Origin: Adiantum capillus-veneris
Lineage: Eukaryota; Streptophyta; Polypodiopsida; Polypodiales; Pteridaceae
Direction: 5' to 3'
Length of the DNA stretch: 64,000 bases
NCBI GenBank assembly: GCA_014529385.2
Contig: CM043944.1
Location: forward strand, 90,129,384 to 90,193,383
The position numbers and the translations under genes are program-made. Positions 32,128-42,588 of the stretch are shown here, in pieces. The notes beneath the pieces are model-generated. The model saw nothing but the letters and a program-made list of their open reading frames with translations. It made no database searches and was not told where the DNA came from. How positions within the stretch are numbered: the first letter of the stretch is position 1; every line of letters begins with the position of its first letter.

Positions 32128-33294
32128 TTAAGCATTGGATTTCCCCTTTGCATCATTTTTATCTTTGTTTTCCATGGGCTTGACATTACGTCTAGCCCCT
32201 TGATGGAAATTGATACGTGAAGCAACCATGGTGTGATGGATTACTTCGGTAATATTACCAGGCCGTTGAGAGTTGATGTATTTGGCCATCTCTTCAGGTA
32301 ATCCCGCACAGAATCGCTGTCTTTGCTCGGCAAAGTCTATCTTTTGAAAGACAGTAGCTTTATGATGTAAATCCCAAAACTTGTCTACATACTTGTTGAT
32401 AGACTCATGAGAGAGAAGCTTCAAGCCGCGCCATTCGGTAAGAACTTTATCTTTAGTATCGCTTGGAAGAAATTGCTTCATGATGGAAACTCGTAGAGTT
32501 TTCCATGTCTTTGCGGCTTCTCCATTGCCACGAAGGCTAGCCCACCATTGACGAGCTGATTTTTGGAAGTGCATAGCTACATGGCATAGCTTGGAGGACT
32601 CTGTGAAGCCCTCGTCCCCAAAGGCCGCATCAAATTGCTGGATGAAGGCCAACACTTTATCGGTAGCACCAAAGGTGCCGTCGTAGGTGAGAAAAGAGAT
32701 ACTCTTTCCTCCCTCCTTGAACTTCTTTAGCTTTTGTGACCTTCGCCATGCAGGAAATGATTTGTGATGTCCTCCCCTCTTGTATTCTCTAGGAGAATAG
32801 CCATAACTTTCATCGGAAGAGGAGGAAGGTGAAGAAGAAGGAGAAGAGGGTGACCTCTTCCTAGCCCTTTTCTTCCTTTGTTTCCTCTCTTGCCTTTTAG
32901 AGTGATGAGGAGAAGGACTATAGGTTTCTCTTTTCCTCTTGGGAGGAGTGGGCGATCGTCTAGACCGCCGTCTTCGTGGAGCCACATCTTCAGAAGATCT
33001 TAGACTGTCATTGCTTTCTTTCTCTTTGGATTCCTCCTCTCGAATGGGAGAGAGTCTTCTTTTGGGGGTCTCTTCAAGAGGCCTCCTAAGCTCTCTCTCC
33101 TCTGGGAGAGGAACGGAAATTCCATAAGCACGAAGTTGTTGAGTAACTTCGGCTTGCAAAGCAGGGTTGCCCATAGCTTGCTGCAACCTAGTGACGAGAT
33201 AATTCACAAACATGGGAGCATCATCATTAGCACCTTCATGTGCAAAATCAAAGCTATCAATGTTCATTCTACCCTCTTGATTATTGTCAGCCAT
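32128..33294 (-). CDS. Chromo-1 gag, N-terminal 388 residues
   Basis: ATG 33294 (MADNNQEGRMNIDS). Residues about 80-180 are an Arg/Ser-rich, basic and low-complexity segment (RRRRSRR, SPSSSPSSSS). The gag capsid core follows with FIQQFDAAFGDEGF, AMHFQKSARQWWASLRG, MKQFLP and FWDLHHKA. It ends at TAA 32128 (probably CAA originally), just before an Asn-run and the zinc knuckle. Forms the particle shell. Confidence 0.9.
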   Translation of the reverse strand: MADNNQEGRMNIDSFDFAHEGANDDAPMFVNYLVTRLQQAMGNPALQAEVTQQLRAYGISVPLPEERELRRPLEETPKRRLSPIREEESKEKESNDSLRSSEDVAPRRRRSRRSPTPPKRKRETYSPSPHHSKRQERKQRKKRARKRSPSSPSSSPSSSSDESYGYSPREYKRGGHHKSFPAWRRSQKLKKFKEGGKSISFLTYDGTFGATDKVLAFIQQFDAAFGDEGFTESSKLCHVAMHFQKSARQWWASLRGNGEAAKTWKTLRVSIMKQFLPSDTKDKVLTEWRGLKLLSHESINKYVDKFWDLHHKATVFQKIDFAEQRQRFCAGLPEEMAKYINSQRPGNITEVIHHTMVASRINFHQGARRNVKPMENKDKNDAKGKSNA

Positions 33295-33695
33295 GTTAAC
33301 AAAATTTATGTTTATACTTAGTGTATGCTTTGGAAATACAAAACCTTAGTTGCCACTCCTCTTAGTCTTTGAAAATCGGCTCTTAAGTATCTACACCCAC
33401 GGCTCAAAGTGGTTAATTATAGAGAGTAGAGGAGTAGGTCTAACATAGCAGAGTTGCCAAGGGCTAGCTTCTTTCGGACTTCTTATGGCTCAATAATGGT
33501 AAAGCCGTAGGCAAGTCTAAAAAGACTCCATTATTAAGTCCAAAGCTCTCGAGGTGTGCACCATCCTCCACATAGTGGGCTTAACAAAACCGATATTAGA
33601 TCCCAGTTCCACTTACTCTATTATAATTAACAACATCAACCATTTATAGGCTACTTAAGGACCTCTCTTCTTAAGCAAGAAAAGAGAAACCAAAT
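33295..33695 (-). other. Chromo-1 leader
   Basis: Untranslated stretch between primer site and gag ATG. No other signal seen. Confidence 0.75.
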
Positions 33696-33707
33696 GCTCT
33701 GATACCA
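33696..33707 (-). promoter_or_regulatory. Chromo-1 primer binding site, initiator tRNA-Met
   Basis: Reverse strand TGGTATCAGAGC, one base from the 5' LTR. Confidence 0.95.
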
Positions 33708-33708
33708 A

Positions 33709-35348
33709 TGTAATGGAATTTGCCTATTCAATTTGAGAGTAGCGGAATTTAATGAGAGTACTTTCAAGAAATGATTTTGTGAGCATAGCGGGTTGACATA
33801 ATTGAAGATAGCAACATAATCATAGCAATTAGTTAACTTGGCATAGACAATACTTTTGCAAGAGAGAGAATTTAGAGAACATGACAACAGTTGAGGACCG
33901 GATTTACGTGGAGCCGGTCCCCCCTCCAATAGGCATTTGTATTGTGATTTCTCCCATAAAGAGAGACTTGTTACAATACATTCTTTGTGTTCCTTGTGAC
34001 CTAGGTAAAGCAATGAAGATGGAAAGCTTCATGCATCACCATCATAGCATAACCTAAACTTGAAGAAAGCTTTAACTATACCAAGCCTCAGTCCCAAGAC
34101 CTCAAACACCTTCGAAGGTGGAGAGAGCTAGCAGGGAATGAGGGTAGGGAAGAGGAAGAAGAAACATTTCATACGAGAAAGAGCTAGTTCCTCACTTATC
34201 ATAACTCTTGTGCTAGCATACATAATAGCATAGTAATGAAGAAGAAATAGATGGCAAGCTCAAGCATTGAAGCATGGCTCTTGGATGGATTTGCACTCCA
34301 TAGCCAAGAGTGTTGGTGTAGGCTCTCAACCTCTACTTGCTTGGAGAAGGAGAGGGAGTTCTTGCACTTTTCATAGTACACAATGAGAGTGTTTGTGAGT
34401 GTGTGTGGGTGAGTATACCCCCTAAGCACCCCCCTAGCTTGCTTGGGTCGACCCCCCCTTGTAGCTCATGCTTGAAGCTCATTGGACCCCTCCAGGTCTA
34501 TCCAATCACAAGCAGGAGCCATTACAAGCAACATGGGTAGCCTTGGGACAAGTGTCCCCCTTTCCCCTTTGAGAGAGAGGACTTGATAAATGCAAAATCA
34601 ATTAATTAAATATCCTAAATTATCATTGGACCCCTTGGGTGGCCAACCAATAGGCTTCAGGCACACCATGAGGGCAACATGAGGAGGAACTTGACAAGTG
34701 TCCTTGCTGCCTCTTCAAGCTTGGGCTTCCCTTGTGAGTGTGAGTGTGAGTGTGTGTTCTCTCTCTAATCCCTAGGAAAAGGGCTCGCCCCCCCTCTTGT
34801 AGGGATGCTTTTGACTTTAGGAGCTCAAGCACCTTAGCCATCAAGAATGACAAAGCACTTGGACTAGGGGGTATTCCCACAAGCATCTCAGGCAAGCATG
34901 TCAAGGCACCTCAAGCACCTTAATCAAGCGGCAAGTCAAGCACCTCAAGCATGGAGTAAGTCAAGCACCTCAAGCACCTTAATCAAGCACCTCAAGTAGG
35001 ACAAACACCTCAAGCACGACAAGCACCTCAAGCAGGACAAACACCTCGAGCTTGGGCCGGGTTCCCACCTCAACCTCAGCCCTAGCTTACCTAAGGTCAA
35101 AGGACTTTTACACACATTATTGGAGGTCTTCAATGAAGCTAACCCTAAGGTCTTATGCTCCATTGGTTAGCCTTGCTCTTGATAGACCATCTCCCATTTG
35201 GGCCCCTTTACTATTGGCCCCGTGTTGAGATAGATCTATAAGCACATATCTATATCTTAACACTTGTTCACGTTTATTCTCCCACATTAAGTGATCAATT
35301 TAATATGAGAAAATCATTTGGGTTGGTTAGATATTAGATTTTATGACA
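33709..35348 (-). repeat. Chromo-1 5' LTR
   Basis: 1640 bp, nearly identical to 26603-28150. Its CAAGCACCT minisatellite (34905-35050) is expanded. Confidence 0.94.
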
Positions 35349-35353
35349 GGGCT
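35349..35353. repeat. Target site duplication of Chromo-1, right (GGGCT)
   Basis: Matches 26598-26602. Confidence 0.9.
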
Positions 35354-35820
35354 TGTTTGTCCAATAAGTGTGTAGGTGATCGCCGATGAGAGGTGCACCA
35401 CATATCTCATTTGATACTATTTTTACCTTGACCGGACATCGTGTGCGCCCATGTTTGAATGGGTTAAACTCTTCTAAAACATCTGTTTTGACCTAAAATT
35501 TGTATTCTGAGAGGTATAAGCTTAGAAGTGCTCTTGCTCCATCTCTGTCTCCTTCTCCTTCGTATATGTGTGTGTATATACTAGAGAGAGGGAGAGAGAG
35601 AGGCATCGATGGTGACGAGGTGGTAGAGCGCGGCATCGACGACAGCTTCTTCTTCTTTGCGGCATAGGATCCTTCACAATGGAAGCACTAAGAGGTGAGT
35701 GACACACCATTGTTTCTTTGAGCTTGCTAGGACTCTCTCGTTGTGTGTTTGCAGCCTTCGCGGCTCACACACGGTGCACATGCAAGTTCCTAGCCTTTGA
35801 CATGTATGGCAAAGCATACA
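35349..35820 (+). repeat. Relic Tat-type LTR, right part, interrupted by Chromo-1
   Basis: GGGCTTGT.TGTCCAATA, GATCGCCGATGAGAGG, TGCTCTTGCTCCATCTC, short GT/GA repeats, the GTGAGTGACACACC donor string and the terminal hairpin follow the Tat-B LTR in order, at lower identity. It ends AAAGCATACA at 35820; the next bases (TTGTCATTGCCC) are not a clean primer site. The left part may begin near 26541. Confidence 0.75.
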
Positions 35821-36278
35821 TTGTCATTGCCCAATGGTGAGTCATACACGCTACGACATGTGCGCTATGTTCCTTAATTGAGACAGAGCTTGATCTCAGT
35901 GAGACAGTTGGCGGCTTTTCGTTGTCAGGTACTGTTTAGAGAGCAGTCTTTCCAAATGCATTGCGGTTCACTAGTGATTGTCAGAGGATCCCGCAACAAC
36001 GTGTTATATCCTATGCATGTGTCTGAGGTTCGAGACGGCGTAGTCTTGATTTTGTTGCTAGCATGCTTTGAACAAGAGACGAGACGTGTCTTTTTTGCCA
36101 GTGACTCCATCATGCTCAAGAGAGAGAGCATTTAGTTGTGCAGGACGTGCTAGTAGACTCTGTAGCAACAGAGATAGAGAGATAGTGCTCTAGCAAGACA
36201 CAACAAGTGTTGTCAGACTTTGTGCAGGCAGAGATAGAGCATCTCTACTCCCTAGAGACATAGACAAAGCTGACAGAT
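35821..36278. other. Unassigned, after relic LTR
   Basis: Could be leader of the relic element. No primer site or conserved frame is convincing; several short frames on both strands look random. Confidence 0.5.
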
Positions 36279-36590
36279 ATGGAGTCTTTTGACATGCTCA
36301 TGTTAGAGGCTGGCAAGTTGGTGCTAGGATGCACAGTTTTTCCTATGGGTGAGAGGGACGTAGCTTCTTCAGTGTCGATGTTGACACATCCATACGCGAT
36401 GGGTAGTCCTAAGGATGCAGTGATTGCAGATAGCGCAACGGAGGTGAGTATCACCAATCTTGCACATATTTTTTCAGCGTTCGGGCGTCTCATGTTTGAC
36501 TTGTTACTGTCGAGGCCCGACCTAGCAGCTGGTGCAGTGGGAGCATTTGCAGCAGGGATTGTTAGCCGTACGGTGGTGACACTAGCATGA
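36279..36590 (+). CDS. Unidentified 103-codon open frame
   Basis: ATG in GATATGGAGTCTTTTGAC. Hydrophobic, Ala/Val/Leu-rich C-terminal half (DLAAGAVGAFAAGIVSRTVV) with little charge. I do not recognise it. It lies about 220 bases before a copia-type LTR junction, so it might be a fragment of a non-autonomous element. It may equally be a chance frame. Confidence 0.3.
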   Translation: MESFDMLMLEAGKLVLGCTVFPMGERDVASSVSMLTHPYAMGSPKDAVIADSATEVSITNLAHIFSAFGRLMFDLLLSRPDLAAGAVGAFAAGIVSRTVVTLA

Positions 36591-36811
36591 CGCTTCGTGA
36601 AGCTTTGTAGACCATACAGAGTGGTCTACGGGATTTACATGTAGGCTCTAGCGTGGGTACGCACACTAGCCTACCATAAGAGCCGATACGGCTATGTGTA
36701 GATCGACAAAGTGAGCCAGTGGTGGGCGTAGGTTGAGAGAGTCTCTCACCTAATTTCTTCTACATACTAGTAGTTTATCTAGTAGGCCTCACTTATCGGT
36801 GCATCGCCTTT

Positions 36812-37210
36812 AAGTGGGAGATTGTTGAGGTAAAGGCACTCCGCCTTTAGCCCGCCCAGACGTCCGGCCACCTGCCCACATGTGTACATACCCCCTTATT
36901 CCTCATTACATATGAAAATAAGGAGCTCCTCATCTTTAATCTTTATAGGTTGCTCCATCCACACCGGCTTGTGCATCTCCCCTTCCCGCACGCACCGCAT
37001 TGTTCACGCACGCATGCATTCACGCACAAGTGTACTCATTAGACAAGTCCTCCTAGAACTCGGCCATCGACGAAGGAAATCCGGCCACCGACCGCCGACC
37101 ACCGGCCAAAGGCCATGGACAACCGGCCACGGGACGGCCATTTTTCGTGTGTCTTTCGACCGCCATCAGGCCAAGAATTTCCGGCAAAAGGAATATTTCG
37201 GCTAATAAAA
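36812..37210 (+). repeat. Possible copia-type purine tract and LTR start
   Basis: AAGTGGGAGATTG directly before TGTTGAGG (36823), the usual junction of copia internal DNA and 3' LTR. A GC-rich, CCGGCCA-rich stretch follows (37060-37140). I find no second LTR or end, so extent is uncertain. Confidence 0.45.
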
Positions 37211-38879
37211 AGTCTTGACTGGCCATGAATTTGGTCCGTACCATCCACGATCAGAAATAGAGATCTCATCAGCGTGCATAGCTGGAATCCACCAAATATA
37301 TGTCCACGATTGCCTTCTCCTCATATGGGGGCTTACAAACTGTGCAACATATATTGTGGTGGCAAGTTTGAGAGAGGTGGGCATTGCAAGTAATCCAAAA
37401 ATTCATTCCCGACATAAACCATAAACCATACAAAAATTCATAAATGCTACCTGAAATCAATTTTCTCACCATGCCCATAAAATGACATGACTTTCACTTC
37501 CTTTGATCCTATACAGCCTCCGGCATGTACCAACTCTAAAATTCATCTAATTCAACATTTCCAATGAAAAATTTATTTTCATCATCCAAATCTTGACCTT
37601 CAAACACTTCCAAGCTTTCATCTTCAATGTGAACTTTGCATCATGCTTCTTATACAATTATAGATGCTTACCTACAATAGGAACCTTCTACTCTATACCA
37701 TCGTCCAACTCACATAACTTGTAAGTAGCATTGCCATAAGCATGTTTAACCACATATGGGACACCATCTTTTGTGTGGATGTGTATACTAGTTATACAAT
37801 GTAATATACCCGAGTTTTTATCAATAAATTTTTGCATCCACTCAAGGATCTTATGTTTAGGAGCATTATCAAGTGTATTAATAATAAGGGATATGTTCAA
37901 AACAATCGATTTTGAAATTGGATATCATATGTGTAGGCTATGTTTATTCTATGTTTTTAAATCTTAGGGAAAAAGGGTAGGCTCTAAAATCCCCTACTTT
38001 TAGGAAAGTGGATCTTGAATATTTTGTGGCCCCTAGATAACCGGTAGAAAAGGACTCCAAAAAGATATACCGATGTGAACTTATAGCTAAAAGCAGAGGA
38101 TGCATAGTTGATTGCATGAAAAGTAGCGATATGGCAAATATATTGATACACGAGGCCTAGAGCCAAAAAGCATGTGCCCAAAATAATGCACCTTGAAGGT
38201 CTATATAAAGGGATAGAAGGAAAGCATGACTGACACAAATAGCAAGAGAACTCTAGAGTAAATATTTTGCGCGGTGGCAAGAGCAAACCATATTGGCACC
38301 ACCACCCTTCTTCACCTCCCCCTCCTCAACTTCCTTCAAAGTGATCGACCAAGGTGGCGACCAGGCATAATCCTTGGCATACTTGACAACGAGGCTAGGA
38401 AGGCTTCATTGGTGCAACATGAGGGACAATAATTTTTACTAGGATTCAAAACTTTCCAAATGTTCACCCATCGTGATACTATTTTGATAGAGAACGCTTA
38501 ATTGCAAGGTAAATAACCATTGAGTCAAATCTATTTGTTTATAGATACTCGATGTGTTTGAGATTTTAGTCCAATGAGATGAGATCTAGCTCTCATCATA
38601 ATCTTTGGGTTATTGACCTTGGATTGTGTTTTAGGACCCTTTTATCCATGGGATAGAGGCCTCCCTTACTTCTATTAGTCGTTTCCTTGATTCTTTGAAT
38701 TGGAGTAAGGTGTTGTCAATAGAACTTAAGAATAAAGGAAGGCCATATCAAGTTGCCCCAATATCTGGGTTGGGGACCTTACGATTTGTATCAGACATTT
38801 AATGGTCCTACATAACTAAGAATATTCCACAATGATACACACAAAGAGCTTATGCCACTAATGGACAAAATCCCTCCAT
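37211..38879. other. Intergenic or unrecognised old repeat DNA
   Basis: AT-rich, short open frames on both strands, none with a known motif. The longest on the reverse strand (37688-37900, 70 codons, PKHKILEWMQKFIDKN) might be an old element fragment, but I cannot assign it. The part from about 38280 may be the start of Gyp-D. Confidence 0.5.
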
Positions 38880-40590
38880 GATTTGATGTTTGATGCTTTG
38901 AATATGAGGAGCTAGGACATTACATCAATAGATGCCCACGTTTAACTAGTAGAGTAGCAACAACAACTGAGGTATACCAAAGACACCACCTTGGTGGACG
39001 TAATGGTGGACAAGGTAGAGGGTGAGGAAGAGAAGCCAAGGCCTTTTGGAGAGGTCAAGGTAGGAATGCCCATGCACATGCAGCCGCCGCGGGGAAGCCT
39101 ACTCTTGGTGAAGAAGAAGATAGAGCAACTATTTATGAGGTTATCATGGAGCACAAAACAAGTTGTTGTTATTCAAACACCAATCACACATCAAGGTAAA
39201 TGTTTTAATCTCCTCATTGACTGTAGTAGTACTCATTTGTTTCTATCCCCAAAATGCTTGCAAAAGTTGAATCAAAATAAAAAACAAGCTAGATCTATGA
39301 CAATGGAATTGGCTAATTGGAAAACCATGGTATCTTAACATTCTGTGGGAACCCTTGATTTTGAACTAGGGGGACACTCTACCACAACTTTCTTTAGAAC
39401 CCTTCCAATTAGGATGTACGATGGGATTCTCAGGATGGATCGGTTATCATGGAATCATGCTAGCATCCATTGCGACCAAGGCAATTTGAACTTTAGAGAT
39501 GATCAAGAAAGACAAGTCAAAGTGTAGGGGAACAATGGGATTCCAAGGTTTTCATTAGTTAAAGCATACCTTCTATTCAAGGGTATGAAATCTGAACAAC
39601 ATATACGTGCAATCAAATTGAAAAAGGTTGATCCAAACTCAATTGATAGAATACCCTAATGGATTCATGAGTACATTGACATTTTTTCCAAATACCTTAC
39701 CACTCTTCCTCCTGCTCAAGAAATTGACCATGAGATAGAGATTCTCCCAGGAAGTGAACGTGTATAAAAGAAACCTTATAAAATGGCGCTATCAAAGGTC
39801 AAAAAACTAAAGGAGTAGCTTTTCCAAAGCTTTTAGAACATGAATATATTCAACCAAGTAAATCAAGCTGGGGAGCATCAATACTCTTCTCAAAAAACAA
39901 AGATGGAACTCTTTGACTCTGCATTGACTATAAAGGACTAAACTAGGTAACCATAATGAACAACTATCCTATACCATGAATTGATCTATTGTTGGACCGG
40001 TTACATGGATCCAAGGTCTTTTTAAAGATAGATTTAAGATTTGGCTGCTACCAAATCAGAATAAAGAAATTAGATATCCCAAAGATAGCCTTCAATGCTC
40101 GATATGGCCACTTTGAATTTATAGTAATGTCATTTGGTCAGATTAATGTACCGGCTACATTCAATGGATTGAAGCATGGCCTGATTAATGTATTGGCTAC
40201 ATTCAATGGATTGAAGCATGATATTTTCAAACCCTATCTAGACAATTTTTCCTTGTCTTCTTCAATAATATTCTAATATACTCAAAAAATGAGGAAGGAC
40301 ACAAAGTCCATCTAAGGAAGGTGTACATCTTCTTTGATAACACAAGCTATATGCTAGGATGAGCAAGTGTTCATTCTTCTCTCCTAAGATCAAATACTTG
40401 GGATTTATTGTTTTTCAAGAAGGCATCTTAGTGGACCCTACTAAAGTTCAAGAAACTGTTGAATGGCCCCAGCCATCTAATGTAAGAAATCTTAGAGTAT
40501 TCTTAGGGATGTAATTGATTCACCTTTGATTGACCTTCTGAAAAAAGGGGTGAAGATAAATTGGGAATTGCAACACCAGAAAAGGTTTTA
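38880..40590 (+). pseudogene. Gyp-D, decayed Ty3/gypsy gag-pol
   Basis: Fragments in order: a knuckle remnant CFEYEELGHYINRC (second Cys replaced by Tyr, about 38894), a protease remnant LLIDCSSTHLFLS (about 39215) with RMYDGILRMDRLSWN (about 39410), and reverse transcriptase pieces EIEILPGSERV, DGTL-type region, [39 protein letters not shown] and YLDNFSLSS. There are many stops and frame changes. It ends within the RNase H start near 40590. No LTRs found. Confidence 0.82.
40141..40220 (+). repeat. 42-bp in-frame duplication in Gyp-D reverse transcriptase
   Basis: GATTAATGTA.TGGCTACATTC repeated at 40141 and 40183, doubling the PATFNGLKH segment. Confidence 0.9.
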
Positions 40591-41066
40591 TTTTTTATGT
40601 TTTTTTGAATGGTTTACAAGTATATCTTCTTGTTGCAACTAACATCCATGTGGTTCTCATCAATTCTAGTATTACTTCACCTTTTCTATTTAGTATTATG
40701 TGAGAGAGAAAGTAAAGCTCCAACGCTGTGCCTGAAGATCCAATGAACCCCCAGCCTATGGCACTTGTGAATGAAGTTGCTAATGGCCATCCTCAACAGC
40801 AGGTTGATGTCACATCTGCTCATGTTTTGGTAAGTCAAATTATCAATTTTTGCATTGTTCATATAATTTAACCTTACTATGAGAAGCCTATAATGTCCCA
40901 AAAACGACCAAGAATGTGATTTTCATCATGAGGGACAAGCATTTGTTTTTTTAAAATTGGGTGGAAAGTTTTAAATTGGGTTGAAAGAAGTGTGTGGCAA
41001 AAGAAATGTTCGATAAAAGGCAAACCTATATGAAGACTATTAAAAGTTAACCCTTGAAAAGGAAGT
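40591..41066. other. Spacer between Gyp-D and Tat-C
   Basis: No gene or repeat recognised. Confidence 0.6.
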
Positions 41067-41630
41067 TGTTAACCCTCACGCACATTCCTATCACCTAAGA
41101 GGGACACCGTATTATTATTTGGTAGAGTCAGGTACCGGGCTTGTCGGTCCAATAGGAAAAGGGTAAGAGTGATCGCCAATGAGAGGCACACTCTAACTGG
41201 AACATTCAAGGGATTAGTTGGCTAAGCATGGGCGCCCAAGTGTGAATGGTGCAAGCTCATATAAAAGTCAAGTAAACCTAAAATTTACTCATTCTCTCAT
41301 TTGTGCAATTGAAGAGTGCTCTTGCTCCATCTCCATCTTCTTCTTCTTCATCTCCTTGTGTGTGTATGCGTGAGAGAGAGAGAGAGAGAGAGAGAGAGCA
41401 TTGCGACAATGGCACGAAAACGACGAAACGATTGAGCGCGGGGCAACGACGGCTCCTTCTTCTTCGCGGCGAGGAATCCTCCAAGACACCAAGCGTAGAG
41501 CGGTGAGTGACACGTCATCGCCATCTTTGAGCTTACTAGTTTAGGCTAGTTGCATGCTTGGAGCCATTTGTGGCTCGTACACAGTGTATCAGCAAGTTCC
41601 TTGCATTGACACATGTGACAGACGCGCACA
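41067..41630 (+). repeat. Tat-C 5' LTR
   Basis: TGTTAACCCTCAC...GCGCACA, 564 bp. A short GA repeat, the donor string (41503-41508) and a weaker terminal hairpin with two mismatches (41551-41583) are present. Confidence 0.92.
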
Positions 41631-41634
41631 TTTT

Positions 41635-41652
41635 TGGCGTCGTTGCCAGGGA
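41635..41652 (+). promoter_or_regulatory. Tat-C primer binding site, tRNA-Asp
   Basis: TGGCGTCGTTGCCAGGGA, two changes from the Tat-B site, both transitions. Confidence 0.85.
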
Positions 41653-42393
41653 ATGCCTTACACTAAGCTTGAATGACACTCTGTGCTTCTTTGTGGTGCA
41701 ATTTCAATTGTAGGAAAGGTAGGGAAGGAAGGTGTGTCTGTTGAGAAGAAGGAGTTTGTTTTGTTGCTGTGTATTTCTTTGTTAATGAGGTTTTGAAAGG
41801 TAATGTGTTTTCTCTGTGATAAGGTGTTAGTATTAAGATTGTAGATCCATAATGTTAGTTCTGTGTAAAGTACAGTAAGTAGGAAGTAGATCTGTTAGAG
41901 CTAATGAAGTGTGTTAGTGTGTAGAGAGTGTGTAACAGTAGGTGTATTAGTTGTAAGTAGGTAGGTAGAGTCTGTGTGTGCTTGCGCGCACAATGCGACT
42001 GCAGCGACCTTATTAAAAAAAACAATAATAATAATAATAAATAATTTAAAATTTTAAAGGTAGTACCGTGATCGGGAATATCCCCCAGACCCAAGCCCAA
42101 GCTCACGCTCAGGCTCAGGCCTCAATCGCCCTTTAAAATTACGTATTTTGGACTCACACGTAGCTAAAAATCGACCTTTTGAGGACCAATAGAGCTTCAG
42201 GTGACCAAACGTTGTGTTGCAAAGCACACCGCAACCCTTTGAGTGATACACTCGTTTTGAGCTATCACACACTTTAATTTTTAAAAAAACGATCATTAAA
42301 AAACATCAAAAAACGAGTGAAAACGGGTGCCTAAAAAAGTAAGCGGTTAACCTTCGAGGTCATTCGCCGACGCTTGTGGGGTGCCAAAGGCAC
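41653..42393 (+). other. Tat-C leader
   Basis: Untranslated; shares GAGCTATCACACACTTTAA and AACCTTCGAGGTCATTCGCCG-type segments with the Tat-E leader. Confidence 0.75.
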
Positions 42394-42588
42394 ATGCATC
42401 TGCGCTCTGGTCGTGTGCTAGAGACGAAGCAACTAGAGAGAATTTCGACTTACGCGAGTTCTCATTATCCACCTACCTTAGGTTCCGGGCCCTTGCCGGG
42501 GACACAAGGTAGTACAAACCAAGACCCAAACATAGCGGCTAGTGACTCTTGCCTGCCTCATCCTGCGTTTCTAGCTTTCCATCTCTGA
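42394..42588 (+). pseudogene. Tat-C gag start, truncated
   Basis: MHLRSGRVLETKQLERIST then SSHYPPTLGSG, matching Tat-B and Tat-E gag N-termini. After about 52 codons the sequence changes to LARD-1 and stops at 42586-42588. Confidence 0.88.

Larger units (their letters stand above)
26603..35348 (-). mobile_element. Chromo-1, Ty3/gypsy chromovirus
   Basis: 8.7 kb, LTRs 26603-28150 and 33709-35348, duplication GGGCT at 26598-26602 and 35349-35353, initiator tRNA-Met primer site and AAGAGAGAGG purine tract on the reverse strand. Gag, protease, reverse transcriptase, RNase H, integrase and chromodomain follow in that order. It has two frameshifts and several stops. It sits inside a divergent Tat-type LTR. 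Confidence 0.96.
41067..42550 (+). mobile_element. Tat-C, 5' fragment of a Tat element
   Basis: LTR, primer site, leader and first 52 gag codons only. It breaks off at about 42550 within GCTAGTGACTCTT and joins reverse-strand LARD-1 sequence. No 3' part in the window. Confidence 0.9.

Noticed and set aside
37688-37900. Small reverse-strand gene
   Set aside because: Seventy codons without recognisable motif or context; kept only as a note in the unassigned region.
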